Shown here one piece after another: positions 1-10,820 of a stretch of DNA of 64,000 bases; within the stretch, counting starts at the first letter, position 1, and every line of letters begins with the position of its first letter. Source of the DNA: Amycolatopsis lurida (GTDB lineage Bacteria; Actinomycetota; Actinomycetes; Mycobacteriales; Pseudonocardiaceae); the NCBI RefSeq assembly GCF_900105055.1, contig NZ_FNTA01000004.1, positions 4,061,501-4,125,500 on the forward strand. The letters are read 5' to 3'. The position numbers were made by a program, and so were the translations under genes. The notes under the pieces are model-generated. The model had not been told where the DNA came from and did no database searches. It saw only the letters and a program-made list of their open reading frames with translations.

Positions 1-303
1 GGCCACCTCGCGCAGGCGGGCCTCGTCGGCGTCGGACAACGCGGCGGACAACCCTTCGGTCAGCGCGACGACCAGACGCGCGCCGTCGTCGGCCATGGCG
101 ACCGGGGCGAGGTCGCGTTCGATGACGGCCTCGTAGCCGACACCGGTGAGCAGGGACTCCAGCGTGCCCAACTGCACGAACGGGTCCACACCTTTGAGCG
201 CGACGGTCGGGAAGGAAGCTTCGTCCGGACCGCCGACGAGGTCGATCGTGGTGGCCGCGGCGTCGTTGTCCGGCGCGGCGAAGTAGTCGAAGAGCACACC
301 CAT
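1..303 (-). CDS. hypothetical protein, N-terminal part (runs off left edge)
   Basis: Reading leftward from an ATG at 301-303, an open frame of 101 codons runs off the window edge. The protein begins MGVLFDYFAAPDNDAAAT, is acidic, and has G/C at nearly every third codon position, which supports coding. No catalytic motif, signal peptide or membrane segment is visible in this part. Short acidic cytosolic proteins of this type occur in actinomycetes without an assigned function. I do not recognise a role. The start rests on the phase and codon use; no strong ribosome-binding site is visible. Confidence 0.6.
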   Translation of the reverse strand, partial: MGVLFDYFAAPDNDAAATTIDLVGGPDEASFPTVALKGVDPFVQLGTLESLLTGVGYEAVIERDLAPVAMADDGARLVVALTEGLSAALSDADEARLREVA

Positions 304-334
304 GCGCGCATTCTGGCAGGAAGCCATGGCGCGG

Positions 335-368
335 AAACGAAAAAGCCACCCGCGGTGCGGATGGCTTT
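335..368 (-). terminator. terminator after tRNA-Ala
   Basis: On the minus strand, just after the tRNA-Ala 3' end, the arms at 342-353 and 357-368 form a stem with one internal mismatch. A T-rich tract (GGCTTTTTCGTTT) follows. This is a good intrinsic terminator for the tRNA transcript. Confidence 0.7.
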
Positions 369-381
369 CGTGGCCCCGGAG

Positions 382-454
382 TGGAGCTGAGGGGAATCGA
401 ACCCCTGACCCCCGCCTTGCAAAGGCGGTGCTCTACCAATTGAGCTACAGCCCC
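382..454 (-). tRNA. tRNA-Ala (anticodon TGC)
   Basis: The minus strand folds as a 73-nt cloverleaf. The acceptor stem GGGGCTG pairs with CAGCTCC (one G-U), followed by discriminator A. The D-arm is AGCTC..GAGC, the anticodon loop CTTTGCAAG carries TGC, and the T-arm contains GGTTCGATTCC. No CCA is encoded, as is usual in actinobacteria. It lies 37 bp beyond the DLW-39 stop codon. Confidence 0.97.
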
Positions 455-491
455 GGATCGCAGGCGATCATGATAACCGCCCGCGCCGAAA

Positions 492-680
492 TCAGTTGTT
501 GCGGGACGCGTCCGCGGCCTTGGCCGGGGCGCTTCCGTTCGTGGAAGCGGATCCCAGGGGACGCTCGGTGGGAGCGGTGGCCTCACGCCAGAGGTCGGCC
601 TCGGCCTTGGCGGCCTTGTTGCGCTTGATCACGAACAGCACGCCGCCCGCGATGACCGCGAGTGCCAACAGCTTCTTCAT
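492..680 (-). CDS. DLW-39 family small protein
   Basis: This 62-residue protein has an N-terminal hydrophobic segment (LLALAVIAGGVLFVIKR, about residues 4-20), then a charged stretch containing the ADLW motif near residues 28-31, then a Ser/Ala-rich tail. Very short proteins with an N-terminal helix followed by D-L-W form the DLW-39 family. In actinobacteria they are typically encoded beside the tRNA-Ile/tRNA-Ala genes downstream of gyrA, as here. Function is unknown; it is probably membrane-anchored. The start has upstream purines (GAGGGGG). Confidence 0.8.
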   Translation of the reverse strand: MKKLLALAVIAGGVLFVIKRNKAAKAEADLWREATAPTERPLGSASTNGSAPAKAADASRNN

Positions 681-738
681 CAGAAGCCCCCTCTTTCCGC
701 CGAGTTGCTCCGCCTACCCACCGATGCTACTGCACCCC

Positions 739-752
739 GTTCCACGTGGAAC
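739..752. promoter_or_regulatory. parS-like palindrome (variant)
   Basis: GTTCCACGTGGAAC is a perfect 14-bp palindrome. It differs from the actinobacterial parS core GTTTCACGTGAAAC by one symmetric change per arm. It lies between the DLW-39 gene and tRNA-Ile, about 10 kb from oriC on the side away from parAB. ParB binding is inferred from the sequence only. Confidence 0.5.
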
Positions 753-791
753 CAGAGACCACCGCAACCCACAACGCCAACGCGCCACAAC

Positions 792-855
792 GCCTGGGGG
801 GTCCAGGGGGGCGAAGCCCTTCCCTGGCGGGGGTCTGGGGGTTCGACCCCCAGAA
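792..855. repeat. GC-rich palindromic repeat (REP-like)
   Basis: Two adjacent hairpins occupy this stretch: CCAGGG (803-808) with CCCTGG (822-827), and CTGGGGGT (835-842) with ACCCCCAG (846-853). The same arrangement of GGGGGC-TTCG-GCCCCC and CTGGGGGT-TCG-ACCCCCAG units is common between genes in actinomycete genomes. Only one copy occurs in this window, so its repetitive nature is inferred. Confidence 0.45.
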
Positions 856-860
856 ATGGA

Positions 861-904
861 AAACGCCCGGTCGCGGTTTGTGATTTCCACAAACACGACC
901 GGGC
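861..904 (-). terminator. terminator after tRNA-Ile
   Basis: GCCCGGTCG (865-873) pairs with CGACCGGGC (896-904), and an inner stem GTTTGTG (876-882) pairs with CACAAAC (888-894). Read leftward, the hairpin is followed by CGTTTTCCATTTC. It would end transcripts that come through tRNA-Ile from the gyrase block. Confidence 0.65.
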
Positions 905-912
905 CAACCGGG

Positions 913-986
913 TGGGCCCACCAGGACTTGAACCTGGGACCTCTTCGTTATCAGCGAAGCGCTCTAACCGCCTGAGCTATGGGCCC
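913..986 (-). tRNA. tRNA-Ile (anticodon GAT)
   Basis: A 74-nt cloverleaf reads on the minus strand. The acceptor stem is GGGCCCA/TGGGCCC with discriminator A. The anticodon loop CTGATAA carries GAT, and the T-arm contains GGTTCAAGTCC. It lies 47 bp past the DUF3566 stop codon. CCA is not encoded. Confidence 0.97.
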
Positions 987-1033
987 GAACGAGGAGAAGA
1001 TTACAGGACGCCTTTCGGCGTCCTGCAACCGGG

Positions 1034-1720
1034 TCACTCTCGTTCGGAAAGGGTCACTTCCAGGCCTCCGGCGAGGTCGGCGGAGACGTTGTAGATGAAG
1101 GCGCTGACGGTCGCCAGCGCCGAGATCAGCACGATGTTGATGGCGCCGAGGATGGCCGCGATCCCGAAGACGCGGCCGGCGCTGATCAACGGGTCGGCCG
1201 GCGCGTCGGCCCCTTCGCCGCCGACGAGCGACGAGTAGGTCCCGTTGAGTTTGTCCCAGACACCCATGCCGTCGAGGACGGTGTACAGGACGCCGACGGC
1301 GACGAGCCACACGAAGAACAGCGCGACGCCGAGGACGAGGGACAGTTTCAGCACCGACCAGGGGTCGAAGCGTTTGATCTGCAGGCTGGCGCGACGCGGT
1401 CCGCGGCCGGGGCGGCGGAGAGCGGTCGGCGCGGCACGGGTGCGGGAGGCCGACGGGATGGCGGAGGGGGCGGGGTCGCCCTCTCCGCTGTCGCCGAAGA
1501 GCCTCTTCGCGGCAGTGCCGCTGACACCGTGATAGTCGGTCACGGTCGTCGCGTCCCGCTGCGGGTCCGAGTGGGCCACGTCTTCGGTGGCGACCGAAGA
1601 CACCGACACCGTCTGCTCGCTGGAGCCTTCGGTTTCCCCGGCGCCGCTGTCGCGCTGCCAGGGCGGGCTCGACGAACCCGCCTGCGCGCCGCCTGCTTCG
1701 GGCTTCTCGGATGGTGTCAC
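1034..1720 (-). CDS. DUF3566 membrane protein downstream of gyrA
   Basis: The 228-residue protein has a long, disordered, Ser/Thr/Glu/Pro-rich cytosolic N-terminus (about residues 1-115). The DUF3566 core starts at RFDPWSVLKLS, followed by two transmembrane segments (SLVLGVALFFVWLVAVGVLY and a second around FGIAAILGAINIVLISALA). The start is GTG at 1718-1720, 36 bp beyond the gyrA stop, so it is probably co-transcribed with gyrA. This is the position of M. tuberculosis Rv0007 relative to gyrA. The biochemical role is unknown; only membrane topology can be inferred. Confidence 0.88.
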   Translation of the reverse strand: MTPSEKPEAGGAQAGSSSPPWQRDSGAGETEGSSEQTVSVSSVATEDVAHSDPQRDATTVTDYHGVSGTAAKRLFGDSGEGDPAPSAIPSASRTRAAPTALRRPGRGPRRASLQIKRFDPWSVLKLSLVLGVALFFVWLVAVGVLYTVLDGMGVWDKLNGTYSSLVGGEGADAPADPLISAGRVFGIAAILGAINIVLISALATVSAFIYNVSADLAGGLEVTLSERE

Positions 1721-1756
1721 GAGGTGTCAGTCCTTACCCAGTACGTGGGGCGTCGT

Positions 1757-4282
<2,526 letters not shown>

Positions 4283-4333
4283 GAGGTCCTTCTCGTGGGA
4301 GCAGTCCTAAGGGGACAAAAGAGCGGGACGTCG

Positions 4334-6301
4334 CTAGACGTCTAGGAAACGCACGTCCTTGGCATTACGCGTGATGAAGGAACGGCGGGCTTCGACGTCC
4401 TCGCCCATCAGGACGGAGAACAGGTCGTCGGCCTGCGCGGCGTCGTCCAGGGTGACCTGGCCGAGCAGCCGGTTCGCCGGGTCCATCGTGGTCTCCCACA
4501 GCTCTTCGGCGTTCATCTCGCCGAGACCCTTGTAGCGCTGGATCGCGTCGTCCTTCGGCAGCTTCCGGCCGGCCTCGACACCCGCCTGGATGACAGCGTC
4601 GCGTTCCCGGTCGGAGTAGGCGTACTCCGGTTCTTGCCGCGGCCACTTGATCTTGTACAGCGGCGGGCGCGAGAGGAACACGTGTCCGTGCTCGATCAGC
4701 GGGGGCATGAACCGGAACAGGAAGGTGAGCAGCAGCGTGGTGATGTGCTGGCCGTCCACGTCGGCGTCGGCCATCAGCACGATCTTGTGGTAGCGCAGCT
4801 TCTCGATGTCGAACTCTTCGTGGATACCGGTGCCGAGCGCGGTGATCAGCGACTGGACCTCGGTGTTCTTGAGGACGCGGTCGATACGGGCCTTCTCGAC
4901 GTTGATGATCTTGCCTCGGATCGGCAGGATCGCCTGGTACATCGAGTCGCGGCCTTCCTTGGCCGAACCGCCCGCCGAGTCACCCTCGACGATGTAGAGC
5001 TCGCATTCCGACGGGTTGGTCGAGCGGCAGTCCTTGAGCTTGCCGGGCAGCCCGCCGATCTCCAGCGCACCCTTGCGGCGGACCAGATCGCGCGCCTTGC
5101 GGGCGGCCATCCGCGCCTGCGCCGAGGAGATCGACTTGTTGATGATCGTCTTCGCCTCGGTGGGGTTGCGCTCGAACCAGTCGGCCAGCCATTCGTTCGA
5201 GGTCTGCTGCACGAACGTCTTGGCCTCGCTGTTGCCCAGCTTGGTCTTGGTCTGGCCTTCGAACTGCGGCTCGGAGAGCTTGATCGAGACGATCGCGGCG
5301 AGCCCCTCGCGCACGTCGTCACCGGAGAGGTTGGCGTCCTTCTCCTTGAGCAGCTTCTTCTCGCGCGCGTACGCGTTGACGACGCGGGTGAGCGCGGCGC
5401 GGAAGCCCTCTTCGTGCGTGCCGCCCTCGTGCGTGTTGATCGTGTTGGCGAAGGTGTACACCGACGGCGTGAAGCCGTTGTTCCACTGCATGGCGACCTC
5501 GACCTCGAGGCCGGTGCCCTTGGCCTCGAAGGAGATCACGGAGGCGTGGATCGGGTCCTTGCTGCCGTTGATGTGCTTGACGAAGTCTTCGAGACCGCCC
5601 GGGTAGCAGTAGGTCTTCTCCTTGACCCGCGCCGCCTGGCCGGAAGCGTCCGCTTCGGTCTCTTCGTCGGCGACGCGCTCGTCGCGGAGCGAAAGGGTCA
5701 GGCCCTTGTTGAGGAAGGCCATCTCCTGGAGACGCCGGGAGATCGTCTCGAAGTTGTACGTCGTGGTCTCGAAGATGTCGCCGTCGGCCCAGAAGGTGAT
5801 CGTGGTGCCGGTGTCCTCGGCGGGGCCGAGATCCTCCAGCTCACCGGGGATCTGGTCGGTGTACACCTGCCGCCAGCTGTGTCCGCCGCGTTTGACTTCG
5901 GCGATCAGCTTGGTCGAGAGCGCGTTCACCACGGAGACGCCGACGCCGTGCAAACCACCGGAGACCGCGTAGGAGTCGCTGTCGAACTTGCCGCCCGCGT
6001 GGAGCACGGTGAGCACGACCTCGAGAGTCGGCTTCATCTCCTTGGGGTGCATGTCGACCGGGATGCCGCGGCCGTCGTCCACGACGCGCACGCCACCGTC
6101 GGCCAGCAGGGTAACCTCGACCTTGGTCGCGTAACCGGCCATCGCCTCGTCGACGGAGTTGTCGACCACCTCCTGGACGAGGTGGTGGAGGCCGCGTTCA
6201 CCGGTGGAACCGATGTACATGCCGGGACGCTTGCGGACGGCTTCGAGGCCTTCGAGCACCGTGATCGACGACGCGTTGTACTCGCTCTTGTTCTCGGTCA
6301 C
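4334..6301 (-). CDS. gyrB: DNA gyrase subunit B
   Basis: This is the ATPase subunit of gyrase. The GHKL fold begins near the N-terminus (LEGLEAVRKRPGMYIGS; DDGRGIPVD; GGLHGVGVSVVNALS). The TOPRIM domain carries VEGDSAGGSAKEGRD, PIRGK and DADVDGQH. I chose the GTG at 6299-6301, which begins TENKSEYNASSITVLEG after the initiator. GAGGAG lies 11 bases upstream, and actinobacterial GyrB proteins typically begin at this point. The frame stays open to an ATG at 6374-6376, giving 680 residues, but that extension is Ala/Arg-rich and has no ribosome-binding site. At 655 residues the length is typical. Confidence 0.96.
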   Translation of the reverse strand: MTENKSEYNASSITVLEGLEAVRKRPGMYIGSTGERGLHHLVQEVVDNSVDEAMAGYATKVEVTLLADGGVRVVDDGRGIPVDMHPKEMKPTLEVVLTVLHAGGKFDSDSYAVSGGLHGVGVSVVNALSTKLIAEVKRGGHSWRQVYTDQIPGELEDLGPAEDTGTTITFWADGDIFETTTYNFETISRRLQEMAFLNKGLTLSLRDERVADEETEADASGQAARVKEKTYCYPGGLEDFVKHINGSKDPIHASVISFEAKGTGLEVEVAMQWNNGFTPSVYTFANTINTHEGGTHEEGFRAALTRVVNAYAREKKLLKEKDANLSGDDVREGLAAIVSIKLSEPQFEGQTKTKLGNSEAKTFVQQTSNEWLADWFERNPTEAKTIINKSISSAQARMAARKARDLVRRKGALEIGGLPGKLKDCRSTNPSECELYIVEGDSAGGSAKEGRDSMYQAILPIRGKIINVEKARIDRVLKNTEVQSLITALGTGIHEEFDIEKLRYHKIVLMADADVDGQHITTLLLTFLFRFMPPLIEHGHVFLSRPPLYKIKWPRQEPEYAYSDRERDAVIQAGVEAGRKLPKDDAIQRYKGLGEMNAEELWETTMDPANRLLGQVTLDDAAQADDLFSVLMGEDVEARRSFITRNAKDVRFLDV

Positions 6302-6520
6302 AGGCGTTGATTCTCCTCGTCTCGCCCGAGCGGACGCTCGCTCGTCTCCAGTGTACTTGGCCGCGTTCGCAGACATGCGGCAAGGACACCCCTGATTTGC
6401 TCACAGGCGCGCTAATTCGTCCGAAGAAGAGTCTTGACGTTCGCGAAGCACTCTGGGCGCCTTCTCGGGGCTTTGATGGCACGGTCTTCGAAGGCAAGTC
6501 GCGCCGAAGCGCAACTCGGA

Positions 6521-7291
6521 TCAGCCGTACGTGTCACGCGGGCCGCGTCCCGGCACGTGCCGCGGTCCTTTCCGCCAACTCGGAGCCGTCGGCCCCTGGA
6601 TCCGCATCTTCTTCACCACGCCGTGCCCGACGCCCTTCGCGATCTTCGCCAGCAGCTGCCCTTGGAGCAGGCGAAGCTGCGTCGCCCACGCCGTCGAGCT
6701 CGCGCGGACGGTCAGCTCGCCGTCCTTCAGGGCCACCGGCTGGGCGTGTTCGGCGACCTCTTCACCCACAAGCCGTGCCCAGTGGCCGAAGACCTGACCG
6801 TTGGCCAGCCGCGTGTTCCAGCCGCGGTCGACCGCGATCCGGGAGGCGAGCCTGCCGAGCGGTTGCGGGTCGCGGGCGTCGGCACCCGGCCCTGACCAGC
6901 GACGACGTCGCGGGCTTTGCCCTGCCGAACCGGCTCCCCCTCCGGTGATACGGCCGCGGCGCACGCCCGGTTCAACGCCACGGGCTTTGGCTTTGGCCTT
7001 CGCGGCGTCCAGCGCGGCACGAGCGAGGTCACGACCCGTAGCCGGTTCCTTGCTTTCGGTATCAGTTGGGCCGTTCGGTACCGCAGGCTGTTCACGCTGC
7101 GTGTCGAACAAGGCTCCCTCACCCGGGTTACCGCCCGGCCGGGGGGTGTCAAGCCGCTTATCAGGCCCCTTGGTCACGCGGGGCGATAACGCGTTCCCGG
7201 TGTTATCCACACTGTCCACAGGTTTGTCCCCAGATCGGTGGGCAACTGCTGTGGCGCCGATCACCCGGGGTGTCCGCTGCACGCCGGTCAC
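6521..7291 (-). CDS. DUF721 (DciA-like) protein
   Basis: The conserved C-terminal half carries RDPQPLG, a KH-like DUF721 fold with STAWATQLRLLQ, and the ending APSWRKGPRHVPGRGPRDTYG, very close to M. tuberculosis Rv0004. DUF721 proteins belong to the DciA family, which act with the replicative helicase at initiation. The GTG at 7289-7291 overlaps the recF stop as GTGA, implying translational coupling. The protein is 256 aa, against about 187 in M. tuberculosis. The extra 70 or so N-terminal residues are low-complexity and overlap a DnaA-box cluster, so a later start is possible. Confidence 0.85.
   Translation of the reverse strand: MTGVQRTPRVIGATAVAHRSGDKPVDSVDNTGNALSPRVTKGPDKRLDTPRPGGNPGEGALFDTQREQPAVPNGPTDTESKEPATGRDLARAALDAAKAKAKARGVEPGVRRGRITGGGAGSAGQSPRRRRWSGPGADARDPQPLGRLASRIAVDRGWNTRLANGQVFGHWARLVGEEVAEHAQPVALKDGELTVRASSTAWATQLRLLQGQLLAKIAKGVGHGVVKKMRIQGPTAPSWRKGPRHVPGRGPRDTYG
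7203..7232 (+). promoter_or_regulatory. DnaA-box cluster in the 5' part of the DUF721 gene
   Basis: TTATCCACA (7203-7211), CTGTCCACA (7212-7220) and TTGTCCCCA (7224-7232) sit in the same orientation within 30 bp. The first is the perfect E. coli consensus. On the coding strand they fall in the first 30 codons of the DUF721 frame. Function is inferred from motif match only. Confidence 0.55.
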
Positions 7292-8442
7292 CCTCGGTTG
7301 ATCTCACCATCCGCCACGAGGAACCGGTGCCCGGCCAGTTCGGCGGGCACGTCCTCGTCCACGGCGGCGGTCACCAGCACCTGCTCGGCGCCTGCCGCCA
7401 CCTCCGCCAGCCGGGCCCGGCGACGCCGGTCCAGCTCGGCGAACACATCATCCAGCAGAAGTACCGGTTCCCCGGCCTCGCCACGCAGGAGCTCGTAGCT
7501 TCCCAGACGCAGCGCGAGGGCGAACGACCAGGACTCCCCATGGCTCGCGTAGCCCTTCGCCGGTGCTTCGCCGAGGATGAGATCGAGCTCGTCCCGGTGC
7601 GGGCCGACCATGCTCACCCCGCGCTCCAGCTCCAGGTTCCGCGACCGTTTCAGCGCCTCGACCAGCACTTCCTTGAGCACCGCCTGGTCAGCGCGAGGAC
7701 CGTCCGGAACGCCGTAGCCCTCTGGCATCGCTTCGCCCAGGCTCGACTTGTACGCGATCTTCGCCGGTCTCGAGTCGGGCGCGACCCCCATGTACGCGGC
7801 GGCCGCGTACGGCGCGAGATCCGCGATCAGGTTGAGCCGGGCAGCCAGCAACGCGGCGCCCGCCACCGCCAAGTGGTCGTCCCAGACGTCGAGCGTCGAC
7901 AACGCGTACGGGTCTTCGCGTCCCGTGCGCCGTTTGCCCGCCGTCTTGAGCAGGGCGTTCCGCTGCTTCAGCACCTTCTCGTAGTCGGCGCGGACCCCGG
8001 CATACCGGGGCGCGCGCAGCACAAGGAGCTCGTCCATGAAACGGCGGCGCTCCCCGGGATCCCCGCGCACGAGCGCCAGGTCCTCCGGGGAGAACAGCAC
8101 CGTGCGCAGGATCCCGAGCACGTCACGGGGCTTGCCGACCGCGCCGCGGTTGACCCGCGCGCGGTTCGCCTTGCCGGGCGTGATCTCCAGCTCGACCGTC
8201 AGCTCGCGGTCCTCGTTGACCACCGCGACCCTGATCAGCGCGCGTTCGCACCCGTGCCGCACCAACGGCGCGTCGGTCGCGACGCGGTGCGAGCCCAGGG
8301 TCGCGATGTAGCCGATCGCCTCCAGGAGGTTCGTCTTGCCGCGGCCGTTCTGTCCGACGAGGACGGTCGGGCCGGGTTCGAGCGCGAGATCGGCTTGTGG
8401 CCAGGACCGGAAGTCGGTGACCTGGAGGTGTCTGAGGTACAA
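7288..8442 (-). CDS. recF: DNA replication and repair protein RecF
   Basis: RecF is an ABC-type ATPase of recombinational gap repair that loads RecA with RecO and RecR. The 384-residue protein begins YLRHLQVTDFRSW after the initiator. It carries the Walker A motif GQNGRGKTN (about residues 30-38), the signature region SMVGPHRDEL, and Walker B LLLDDVFAELDRRRRARL near the C-terminus. The start codon is TTG at 8440-8442, ten bases after the gnd stop. The 3' end overlaps the DUF721 start by GTGA. Confidence 0.95.
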   Translation of the reverse strand: MYLRHLQVTDFRSWPQADLALEPGPTVLVGQNGRGKTNLLEAIGYIATLGSHRVATDAPLVRHGCERALIRVAVVNEDRELTVELEITPGKANRARVNRGAVGKPRDVLGILRTVLFSPEDLALVRGDPGERRRFMDELLVLRAPRYAGVRADYEKVLKQRNALLKTAGKRRTGREDPYALSTLDVWDDHLAVAGAALLAARLNLIADLAPYAAAAYMGVAPDSRPAKIAYKSSLGEAMPEGYGVPDGPRADQAVLKEVLVEALKRSRNLELERGVSMVGPHRDELDLILGEAPAKGYASHGESWSFALALRLGSYELLRGEAGEPVLLLDDVFAELDRRRRARLAEVAAGAEQVLVTAAVDEDVPAELAGHRFLVADGEINRG

Positions 8443-8451
8443 CCGTCCTGC

Positions 8452-9342
8452 CTAGTCGCCGGCCTTCTTGACCGAGTGCCCGCCGAACTGGTTGCGCAGC
8501 GCGGCGACGGCCCGCATGGCGGCGGAGTCCTCCTGGCGCGAAGCGAACCGCGCGAACAGCGCGGCCGAGATGACCGGCGCCGGGACGGCGTTGTTGATCG
8601 CTTCTTCGAGAGTCCACCGGCCTTCGCCGGAATCCTCGACGTAGCCCTCGAGGTCGTCCAGTTCCGGGTCCTCGTCGAGCGCGCGGACGAGCAGGTCGAG
8701 CAGCCACGAGCGGACGACGGTCCCCCGCTGCCAGCCCTTGATCACCGCGGGCACGTTCTCGACGACCTTCGCGGCTTCGAGCAGCTCGAAGCCTTCGGCG
8801 AAGGCCTGCATCATGCCGTACTCGATGCCGTTGTGGATCATCTTCGCGTAGTGACCGGAGCCGACGGCGCCGGCGTGCGAGAAGCCCTCGTCACGCGGGC
8901 CTTCGGGGCGAAGCGCGTCGAAGATCGGCATGGCCTTCTCGACGTCCGAAGCCGCGCCGCCGACCATCAGGCCGTAGCCGTTGTCCTTGCCCCACACGCC
9001 GCCGGAAACCCCGCAGTCGAGGTAGCCGATCTTCTTCGTCGCGAGCAGGTCCGCGTTGATCCGGTCGTCGGTGTACTTCGAGTTGCCGCCGTCGATCACG
9101 AGGTCGCCCTCGGACAGCAGGTTGCCGAGCTCCGCGACGGTCTGGCGGGTGGGTTCGCCGGCGGGCACCATGATCCAGACGATCCGCGGACCGTCCAGTT
9201 TGGACACCATGTCCTCGAGTGAGGTGGAGTCGGTGACGTCGGGGTTGCGGTCGTAGCCGACCACCTCGTGACCGGCCGCGCGCAGCCGCTCACGCATGTT
9301 GAACCCCATCTTGCCGAGGCCGATGAGTCCCAGCTGAGCCAT
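8452..9342 (-). CDS. gnd: 6-phosphogluconate dehydrogenase, short (decarboxylating) form
   Basis: It oxidises and decarboxylates 6-phosphogluconate to ribulose 5-phosphate in the pentose phosphate pathway. At 296 residues it is the short homolog type (about 300 aa, against about 470 for the classical enzyme). The Rossmann motif GLIGLGKMG is at residues 5-13, with VDGGNSKYTD and the catalytic-loop segment SGGVWGKDNGYGLMVGG in the middle. The signature Lys-containing stretch GHYAKMIHNGIEYGMMQA follows. Placement between dnaN and recF is a standard actinobacterial arrangement, also seen in Streptomyces. NAD versus NADP preference cannot be told from the sequence. Confidence 0.92.
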   Translation of the reverse strand: MAQLGLIGLGKMGFNMRERLRAAGHEVVGYDRNPDVTDSTSLEDMVSKLDGPRIVWIMVPAGEPTRQTVAELGNLLSEGDLVIDGGNSKYTDDRINADLLATKKIGYLDCGVSGGVWGKDNGYGLMVGGAASDVEKAMPIFDALRPEGPRDEGFSHAGAVGSGHYAKMIHNGIEYGMMQAFAEGFELLEAAKVVENVPAVIKGWQRGTVVRSWLLDLLVRALDEDPELDDLEGYVEDSGEGRWTLEEAINNAVPAPVISAALFARFASRQEDSAAMRAVAALRNQFGGHSVKKAGD

Positions 9343-9379
9343 GAAGATCCCCTTTGGTGCGAACAGAAATGGCGGCCGG

Positions 9380-10513
9380 TCAGCCCGGGAGGCGAACCGG
9401 CATCAGGAGGTACAGGTAGCCGGGGACGACGTTGCCCTCCTCGTCGGCGGGCTTGATCAGCGCCGGCCGGTTCGGGGTGGTGAACGTCAGTTCCGCCCGG
9501 TTCGCGTTCAGCGCGCCGAGCCCGTCGACGAGGTAACCCGGGTTGAACGCGATGGTCACCGGCTCACCCTCGTAGTCGACCTGAAGCTCTTCTTCGGCCG
9601 AGCCCTCGTCGTCGCCACCGGCGGAGAGCCGCAGCGAACCGTCGTTGAACTCCAGCCGCACCTGGGTGCCACGCTCGGCGACGAGCGAAACACGCTTGAT
9701 GGACTCGGCGAGCGCGGAGACCTCGATGACCGCGCGCGACGTGTGCTGCGCGGGCAGCAGCTGCCGGTACGGCGGGAACTCCGCGTCGAGGAGACGGGTC
9801 GTGGTGTAGCGGCCGGAGCCGGAGAGACCGAGGAGGCCTTCGCCGCTGGCGAGCGCGAGCCGGATCTTGGCTCCACTGGCACCGAGCGTCTTCGCGGCCT
9901 CGGCGAGCGTGCGCGCCGGGACGAGCACCGCGGCGTCGGACAGCCCCTCGGCCGGCTCCCAGGTGAACTCGCGCATCGCGAGGCGGAAGCGGTCGGTGGC
10001 GACCAGGGTCAGCGAAGAGCCGGAGATCTCCAGCCGCATGCCGGTCAGCATCGGGAGCGTGTCGTCCTTGCCCGCGGCGACGACGACCTGCGTGACGGCC
10101 TGGCCGAACGCGTCACCGGTGAGTTCACCGGCGAAGGCGGGCTGGGACGGGAGCTGCGGGTAGTCCTCGACCGGCATGGTCGGCAGGGAGAAACGCGCGG
10201 AGCCGCAGGTGATGGTCGCGCGGGCGCCGTCGACGGAGATCTCGACCGGCTGCGCGGGCAGCGACTTGGTGATGTCGGCCAGCAGGCGGCCGGAGACCAG
10301 GAGACGGCCGCCGTCGGCGATGGTGGCCGGGACGCCGACCGTGGCGGAGACCTCGTAATCGAATCCGGAGACGGTGAGGGCGTCACTCGTCCCGTCGGAT
10401 CCCGCATCGAGCAGGACACCGCCCAGCACCGGGACCGGGGGCCGCGACGGGAGGCTTCTCGCCACCCACGCGACGGCGTCGGCCAGCCCGTCACGCTCGA
10501 CGCGGATCTTCAT
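9380..10513 (-). CDS. dnaN: DNA polymerase III sliding clamp (beta subunit)
   Basis: This is the processivity clamp of the replicative polymerase, a homodimeric ring with three clamp folds per monomer. The 377-residue protein starts MKIRVERDGLADAVAWVA and ends YLYLLMPVRLPG, the typical C-terminus that borders the peptide-binding cleft. The ATG at 10511-10513 has AAGGA at 8 bases. It lies directly left of oriC, with dnaA on the other side reading in the same direction. Confidence 0.96.
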   Translation of the reverse strand: MKIRVERDGLADAVAWVARSLPSRPPVPVLGGVLLDAGSDGTSDALTVSGFDYEVSATVGVPATIADGGRLLVSGRLLADITKSLPAQPVEISVDGARATITCGSARFSLPTMPVEDYPQLPSQPAFAGELTGDAFGQAVTQVVVAAGKDDTLPMLTGMRLEISGSSLTLVATDRFRLAMREFTWEPAEGLSDAAVLVPARTLAEAAKTLGASGAKIRLALASGEGLLGLSGSGRYTTTRLLDAEFPPYRQLLPAQHTSRAVIEVSALAESIKRVSLVAERGTQVRLEFNDGSLRLSAGGDDEGSAEEELQVDYEGEPVTIAFNPGYLVDGLGALNANRAELTFTTPNRPALIKPADEEGNVVPGYLYLLMPVRLPG

Positions 10514-10764
10514 GCGCGCTTCCTTTCGACAGCCGAGCCCCTGACGGCTCGAAAGCTCAACGGGTCACCTCGGCCGGAGAGCGCGATGGCCAGGTGCCTC
10601 GCAGGTGTTGTTCGGTCCGAGCGAGGACGCGGACGCACGTCGACACGCAGACCAGGTGCAGGGACCCACGTTAGGCCGTCCCCGGGGTCCGCGTCACCTC
10701 GGCCTCCCCTTGCTTTTGTCGACAAGACGACACGACTCACCGGCTGTCCCCAGATTCGTCCTTC

Positions 10765-10820
10765 GCCTGTTTTTGTTTTGTTCTCTTCTAGAGAAGAAGA
10801 AAAGACAGCAGTAGTAATAG
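10765..10820. other. candidate DNA-unwinding element of oriC
   Basis: The most A/T-rich stretch of the intergenic region runs from the TTTTTGTTTTGTTCTCTTCT block through AGAGAAGAAGAAAAG to GTAGTAATAGG. It sits immediately beside the first DnaA box (10834), the usual arrangement for the site of initial strand opening. Confidence 0.5.
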
